Source of the DNA: CALEUX01 sp037439945
GTDB taxonomy: Bacteria > Bacteroidota > Bacteroidia > Bacteroidales > Marinilabiliaceae
DNA length: 20,688 nt
Direction of reading: 5' to 3'
Assembly (NCBI GenBank): GCA_037439945.1
Contig: JBBIVA010000061.1
Location: 1-20,688 of the forward strand
Shown here: in pieces, positions 16,319 through 20,688 of the stretch
Numbering within the stretch: position 1 is the stretch's first letter
Layout: each line of letters opens with the position of its first letter
Program-made: the position numbers and the translations under genes
Notes under the pieces: model-generated
Database searches by the model: none
Seen by the model: only the letters and a program-made list of their open reading frames with translations
Told to the model about the DNA's origin: nothing

Positions 16319-18607
16319 ATGATTTTTAAAAATATAAATTCAAACAGAATCAGTATCGTTAAATTAACTTTAGCTCCAATATTTCTGTTTTTATTAAAAA
16401 ACGGTTTTGTATCGGCAAAAGACCCTGCATTATGGGTTAATCCCTTTATTGGTACATCAAATTATGGTGCAACCTTCCCTGGTCCGGTTTTGCCATGGGG
16501 TATGGTTTCTGTTGTTCCGTATAATGTTTCACCCGTGGAGGGCAACAACAGTTCCAACACAAATAACTGGTGTTCAAATCCGTATGTTTACAGCAATAAG
16601 GTAATGACCGGCTTTTCGCATGTTAACTTAAGCGGTGTTGGATGCCCCGATCTTGGCAGTATTATTCTAATGCCACTTACCGGTGACCTTGAAGTTGACT
16701 TTAACAAATATGGCTCTACATATAGCAATGAAATAGCTAAACCCGGTTACTATTCGTCATTTCTTGACAAATATAAGGTAAAAGCAGAAGTAACAACAAC
16801 CACACGCACCGGATTAAGCCGTTATACTTTCCCAAAAGGAAGGTCACATATCCTTATTAATTTAGGTCATGGTTTAACCAATGAATCAGGAGCTTCCATG
16901 CGAATGGTTTCAGATACTGAAATTGAAGGATATAAAATTATGGGAACCTTTTGTTATAATCCTGATGCTGTTTTTCCTGTATATTTTGTTGTTAAATTGA
17001 GCAAACCAGCAAGTCGGAACGGATACTGGAAAGAACAGAAACAACTTCCCGGGCACAGGCACAATTGGGATTCAACAAGCGGTAAATATAAAATCTACAA
17101 CAGTTATTATAAAGAACTGGCTGGCGACAATATTGGCAGTTGGTTCTCATTCGATACCAAAGAGGGAGAGCAAATTGAAGTTAAAGTTGGAGTGTCATAC
17201 GTTAGTATTGAAAATGCCCGCCTTAACCTTCAGGCCGAGCAACCTGGATTTAATTTTGAAAAAACAGCCTCTGATGCCTGGAGTGAATGGAATAAACAGT
17301 TGTCAAAGATTGAAGTTGAGGGTGGAACCGATAATGATAAGGCCATATTTTATACTGCCCTGTATCATATACTTATTCACCCTAACATTTTGCAGGATGT
17401 TAATGGGATGTATCCCGGTATGGAATCACCAAAAAAATTTGTAACGGGCCAAAACCGGTACACAGTTTTTTCTCTTTGGGATACGTACAGAAATGTTCAC
17501 CCGTTTTTAACACTGGTGTACCCACAGCAACAACTTGAAATGGTAAGGTCAATGATTGATATGTACCGTGAAAGCGGCTGGTTACCCAAATGGGAACTTT
17601 ATGGGAGGGAAACCAACGTTATGAATGGCGACCCTGCTGTAATTGTAATAGCCGACACTTACATGCGTGGTTTAAGGAACTTTGATGTACAGACAGCTTA
17701 TAATGCTATGCTAAAATCGGCCAACACAAGCGGAAATCTTAATCCAATCAGGCCTGATAACGATTTTTACCTGAAAAACCACTATATAGCTTTTACCGAT
17801 AGTTTTGACAACTCCGTTTCACAGGCCCTGGAATTTTATGTAGCTGATTACAGTATGTCGCAAATGGCAAAAGAGATTGGGAAAACCGGGGATTCTAAAC
17901 TACTTTATAAAAGGTCACTTGGTTACAGAAAATATTTCGATAAAAAATATAATTTATTACGACCGGTAAATGCCGATGGAACATTTATGGACGGATTTAA
18001 TCCTTTACAGGGAAACAATTTTGAACCTGTCCACGGGTTTCACGAAGGTAACTCATGGCAGTATTCATTTGCTATTCCGCATGATATACCCGGGTTGGTT
18101 AAATTGATGGGTGGAAGGCGCAAATTTTCAGCCCATTTACAAAAGTGTTTTGATGAGTCACATTTCGATATGGGTAATGAACCTGATATTAGTTACCCAT
18201 ATTTGTTTAACTTTATAAGCGGAGAAGAATGGCGTACGCAAAAAACAGTAAGGCTGTGCATTAATAAGTATTTTAGTAATCAACCGGGTGGATTACCCGG
18301 CAATGATGATACGGGTACCATGAGCGCCTGGCTGGTTTACAGCATGATGGGCTTTTATCCGGTTACACCGGGCAATCCCAACTATACGTTAACAACCCCG
18401 GTTTTTGACAAAATCACTATTAACCTTGACCCTAATATTTATAGCAATGATAAAATAGTAATTGAGACCATTAATAATAAACACGGCAATTTGTACATCA
18501 ACAAAATTGAATCAGGTAACAAGTTAATTAATGGTTACTTTATACAGCATGATGAACTTATCAGAAATGGAAATTTAAGGTTTTATCTTAATGATAACAA
18601 GAATTAA
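16319..18607 (+). CDS. GH92 exo-alpha-mannosidase, divergent type, secreted
   Basis: 762 aa from the ATG at 16319. The frame is open from an ATG at 16271, giving 16 more residues. I prefer 16319 because the protein then begins with a good signal peptide: basic start, hydrophobic LTLAPIFLFLL, and cleavage after FVSA before KDP. There is no lipobox Cys, unlike the other glycan genes. GH92 landmarks are WVNPFIGTSNYGATFPGP, GFSHVNLSGVG, VFSLWDTYRNVHP, the likely acid Glu621 in MGNEP, and GNDDTGTMSAW (from Gly661). It differs from the other two GH92 proteins after NEP (DISYPYLFNF instead of xHHVxYLYNY), has NDD in place of NED, and carries extra sequence around 17010-17110. This points to another GH92 subgroup with a different linkage preference. 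An 11-codon reading frame including stop (16261-16293) overlaps the leader. Confidence 0.92.
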   Translation: MIFKNINSNRISIVKLTLAPIFLFLLKNGFVSAKDPALWVNPFIGTSNYGATFPGPVLPWGMVSVVPYNVSPVEGNNSSNTNNWCSNPYVYSNKVMTGFSHVNLSGVGCPDLGSIILMPLTGDLEVDFNKYGSTYSNEIAKPGYYSSFLDKYKVKAEVTTTTRTGLSRYTFPKGRSHILINLGHGLTNESGASMRMVSDTEIEGYKIMGTFCYNPDAVFPVYFVVKLSKPASRNGYWKEQKQLPGHRHNWDSTSGKYKIYNSYYKELAGDNIGSWFSFDTKEGEQIEVKVGVSYVSIENARLNLQAEQPGFNFEKTASDAWSEWNKQLSKIEVEGGTDNDKAIFYTALYHILIHPNILQDVNGMYPGMESPKKFVTGQNRYTVFSLWDTYRNVHPFLTLVYPQQQLEMVRSMIDMYRESGWLPKWELYGRETNVMNGDPAVIVIADTYMRGLRNFDVQTAYNAMLKSANTSGNLNPIRPDNDFYLKNHYIAFTDSFDNSVSQALEFYVADYSMSQMAKEIGKTGDSKLLYKRSLGYRKYFDKKYNLLRPVNADGTFMDGFNPLQGNNFEPVHGFHEGNSWQYSFAIPHDIPGLVKLMGGRRKFSAHLQKCFDESHFDMGNEPDISYPYLFNFISGEEWRTQKTVRLCINKYFSNQPGGLPGNDDTGTMSAWLVYSMMGFYPVTPGNPNYTLTTPVFDKITINLDPNIYSNDKIVIETINNKHGNLYINKIESGNKLINGYFIQHDELIRNGNLRFYLNDNKN

Positions 18608-18693
18608 AACATTTCGCTAAAAAATATATAAATAAGCAGATTACACCAATTATAAAATGTTATTATGATGAAAAGAGCATTATTCGTAACCAC

Positions 18694-18828
18694 AACTTGT
18701 CCCGACTTTTCGGGAAACACGGATGAATCGAGGATAGGCCGAGCCAAAATTCTTCTTGCGAATTCCATCCCGCTATATTTTTAAAATTATTTACCGATAA
18801 AACAAGCCCCGAATGTTCGGGGCAAGCT
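18694..18828. repeat. Possible MITE-like or REP-like element
   Basis: Imperfect terminal inverted repeats, 18694-18705 against 18817-18828, match at 10 of 12 positions. Each end also forms its own hairpin: TCCCGA/TCGGGA at 18700-18715 (loop CTTT) and GCCCCGA/TCGGGGC at 18806-18823 (loop ATGT). The first 90 bases or so are more GC-rich than the surrounding intergenic DNA. The right hairpin is not followed by a T run on the + strand, so a simple terminator is not the best reading. I see no target-site duplication and no second copy in the window. The whole 249-nt space between the third GH92 gene and the GH20 gene holds no other feature. Confidence 0.4.
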
Positions 18829-18856
18829 ATCAAACCTATAAAAATCAAATTTATTT

Positions 18857-20485
18857 ATGAAAAAAAAATCAAATTATTTAATCATGCTTGTATCAATTCT
18901 TTTATGGAATTGTTCGCAACCACCGGCTATTGTTAAAGATGAAATAGCTATTATTCCAATTCCAAAGAGCCTGGAAACAGGTTACGGATACTTTATTTTA
19001 AATGAAAAAACCGTTATTTCCTTTAATCAGGAAAATAAGGAGGATGCATCTGTGGCATCATATTTAAAGGAAGTCCTTGCCCCTGCAACCGGTTATTCAT
19101 TTGAATCAGGAAAAAGCAGCAGAAACATAATTGAATTAGTTACTGATACTACCATAAAAGGAAACAAAGGTTCCTATAGATTTGAGTCGACCACGAAAAA
19201 AATTGTGATTTCAGCGCCAGATGCAACAGGCCTTTTTTACGGTGTTCAAACTCTCCGTCAGTTGTTACCAGTTGAAATAGAACAAAAATCATTACAAAGC
19301 GGTATTGAATGGAAAGTACCTTCGGTAATAATTAATGATGAGCCATCATTCGAGTATCGTGGTTTACATTTGGATGTTGCGCGCCATTTTTTCCCAGTAA
19401 GTTTCATAAAAAAGTATATTGACCTGCTTGCCTTTCATAAAATGAATAAGTTTCACTGGCATTTAACCGAGGACCAGGGTTGGAGAATTGAGATAAAAAA
19501 ATATCCGTTGTTGTCTGAAATTTCAAGTATAAGAAAGGAAACATTAATCGGCCATGGAGGTATCCAGCCTTTCGTGTATGATGGTAAACCGTATGGTGGT
19601 TACTATACACAGGAAGAAATAAAAGATATTGTTGCCTATGCCATGTCAAGACATGTAACCGTTATTCCGGAAATTGAACTTCCAGGGCATAGCGTTGCAG
19701 TTTTGGCCGCCTATCCGCATTTGGGTTGTACAGGCGGGCCTTACAGCGTTGTAACCCGCTGGGGTATTTTTGATGATGTTTTTTGTGCCGGTAACGATGA
19801 TGTATTTGTTTTTTTGGAAAATGTATTGGCTGAAGTGATTGAACTTTTCCCGAGTGAATATATTCACATTGGCGGAGATGAGTGCCCCAAAACCAGGTGG
19901 AAGGTTTGCAAAAAATGTCAAAAACGCATTAAAGATGAAGGCCTGAAAAATGAATATGAGCTTCAAAGCTACTTTATTCAAAGAGTTGAGAAATTTTTAA
20001 ATTCCCATGGCCGCCAGATAATAGGTTGGGATGAAATTCTTGAGGGAGGTTTGGCTCCCAATGCAAGTGTAATGAGCTGGCGTGGTGAAGATGGAGGGAT
20101 TGCAGCAGCTAAAATGGGACATAATGTAATAATGACACCCAATTCACATCTCTATTTTGACCATTACCAATCAAATCCAGAAGAAGAACCTTTGGCAATT
20201 GGAGGGTTCACCAATCTTGAAAAAGTTTACAGCTACCACCCCATACCTGATTCACTTACAAATGAGGAGGCTCAGTTTATTTTAGGTGCACAGGCAAATT
20301 TGTGGACAGAATATATGAAAACACCAGAACATGTTGAATATATGGCGTACCCAAGAGCAGTTGCACTTTCAGAAGTTGTATGGTCTGACAGGTCCCAAAA
20401 AAACTATGATGATTTTCTTCGTCGTTTAAAATTACATCTAAAACGTTTAGATGGGATGAATGTAAACTATTTTAATAAGAATTGA
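18857..20485 (+). CDS. GH20 beta-N-acetylhexosaminidase lipoprotein
   Basis: 542 aa. It removes terminal beta-linked GlcNAc or GalNAc by substrate-assisted catalysis. A probable lipoprotein signal ends at Cys19 (LLWNC; Asn at -1 is unusual). The small N-terminal GH20b domain spans about 35-160 and the TIM barrel about 165-530. Visible family blocks are HWHLTEDQGWR (200-210), PEIELPGH (271-278), the catalytic pair Asp341-Glu342 in HIGGDECPKTRW, SWRGEDGG near 408, HLYFDHYQS, and WTEY (483-486). The protein ends just after the barrel, so it is the short form and lacks the C-terminal CHB_HEX plus F5/8 cassette that many Bacteroidota GH20 enzymes carry and that is present here on the first GH92. 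It is the last gene of the glycan locus, 249 nt after the third GH92 gene, and a 17-bp hairpin follows. Confidence 0.96.
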   Translation: MKKKSNYLIMLVSILLWNCSQPPAIVKDEIAIIPIPKSLETGYGYFILNEKTVISFNQENKEDASVASYLKEVLAPATGYSFESGKSSRNIIELVTDTTIKGNKGSYRFESTTKKIVISAPDATGLFYGVQTLRQLLPVEIEQKSLQSGIEWKVPSVIINDEPSFEYRGLHLDVARHFFPVSFIKKYIDLLAFHKMNKFHWHLTEDQGWRIEIKKYPLLSEISSIRKETLIGHGGIQPFVYDGKPYGGYYTQEEIKDIVAYAMSRHVTVIPEIELPGHSVAVLAAYPHLGCTGGPYSVVTRWGIFDDVFCAGNDDVFVFLENVLAEVIELFPSEYIHIGGDECPKTRWKVCKKCQKRIKDEGLKNEYELQSYFIQRVEKFLNSHGRQIIGWDEILEGGLAPNASVMSWRGEDGGIAAAKMGHNVIMTPNSHLYFDHYQSNPEEEPLAIGGFTNLEKVYSYHPIPDSLTNEEAQFILGAQANLWTEYMKTPEHVEYMAYPRAVALSEVVWSDRSQKNYDDFLRRLKLHLKRLDGMNVNYFNKN

Positions 20486-20563
20486 TTTCAAGCCGGGTTG
20501 ACAATTGTAGTGAAAAATCTTAAAAAATTTTAACTACATTACTATTATTGAACCAATTATAAC

Positions 20564-20603
20564 AATGGCAGCTTAAAAAGGTTATGCTTTTTAAGCTGCC
20601 ATT
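20564..20603. terminator. 17-bp perfect hairpin after the GH20 gene
   Basis: Arms 20564-20580 and 20587-20603 pair perfectly around the loop GTTATG, with GGCAGCTT at the base and five A/T pairs at the top. It lies 78 nt after the GH20 stop codon and marks the end of the glycan locus. There is no strong T run after it, but its symmetry would allow it to act for both strands. Confidence 0.75.
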
Positions 20604-20633
20604 ATCATTTTAGTCAAAATTACAGGGCTTTTT

Positions 20634-20688
20634 AACCCAAATTTGTCTTTAGCCGGTTTATATAATAACGGCCATTTGAAATTTATAG
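20634..20688 (-). repeat. Dispersed intergenic repeat, copy 3 (inverted)
   Basis: The reverse complement of these last 55 bases of the window is identical to 5469-5523 and similar to 3-55. It is in the opposite orientation to copies 1 and 2. Read in its own direction it is followed by the 17-bp hairpin, much as copy 1 is followed by the hairpin at 65-89. The element may continue beyond the window. Confidence 0.93.

Noticed and set aside
18663..18848. 61-codon open frame on the - strand between GH92 and GH20 genes
   Set aside because: It covers the hairpin-ended element, has no recognisable domain or ribosome binding site, and its length is expected by chance. The structure of the DNA explains the region better.
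19646..19981. 111-codon antisense open frame inside the GH20 gene
   Set aside because: It lies opposite the catalytic Asp-Glu region of GH20, has no domain and no promoter, and is a shadow of conserved coding sequence.
3..20688. CRISPR array based on the three repeat copies
   Set aside because: The copies are 5-15 kb apart, one is inverted, there are no regular spacers and there are no cas genes.

Overview
The window reads as one contig or scaffold from a member of the Bacteroidota, most likely an anaerobic or facultative glycan degrader of the Bacteroidales/Marinilabiliales type; this placement is inferred, not proven. The basis is low G+C, almost no Shine-Dalgarno sites, a few TAnnTTTG-like promoter elements, many secreted or lipoprotein glycoside hydrolases, a Bacteroidetes-style AAA/DUF4143 ATPase, and a pyruvate:ferredoxin oxidoreductase. 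All eight genes are on the + strand. I see no rRNA, tRNA, CRISPR array, transposase or SusC/SusD pair.

Layout. 1-383: a dispersed-repeat copy, a terminator for a gene left of the window, and AT-rich leader. 384-1565: AAA-family ATPase with altered Walker B and C-terminal motifs. 1631-5167: nifJ-type pyruvate:ferredoxin oxidoreductase, closed by a strong terminator. 5168-5692: a 525-nt intergenic region with several inverted repeats and a second repeat copy. 5693-8209: secreted alpha/beta-hydrolase (prolyl-oligopeptidase or esterase type), followed by a 17-bp hairpin. 8446-20485: a glycan locus coding for GH92, GH92, GH2 beta-mannosidase, GH92 and GH20 beta-N-acetylhexosaminidase, again followed by a 17-bp hairpin. 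20634-20688: a third repeat copy, inverted, ending exactly at the window end.

How the genes work together (inference from families). GH92 exo-alpha-mannosidases remove alpha-linked mannose, a GH2 beta-mannosidase can cleave the Man-beta-1,4-GlcNAc core bond, and GH20 removes beta-linked GlcNAc. Together they form an exo-acting set that could take apart the mannose/GlcNAc core of N-glycans. Four of the five carry lipoprotein signals and the fifth a cleavable signal peptide, so the work happens in the periplasm or at the outer membrane. The hydrolase just upstream may act on the attached peptide or on acyl decorations. Uptake proteins and an endo-glycosidase are not in this window.

The most notable points are a three-copy intergenic repeat found at both window ends; a GH92 enzyme with a hexosaminidase-type C-terminal cassette while the neighbouring GH20 lacks one; an 8-G run at the hinge of that GH92; a 100-N gap that stands for about 400 missing bases; three GH92 enzymes with two different active-site signatures; an ATPase that has lost acidic residues at two key motifs; and a possible 135-bp MITE-like element.
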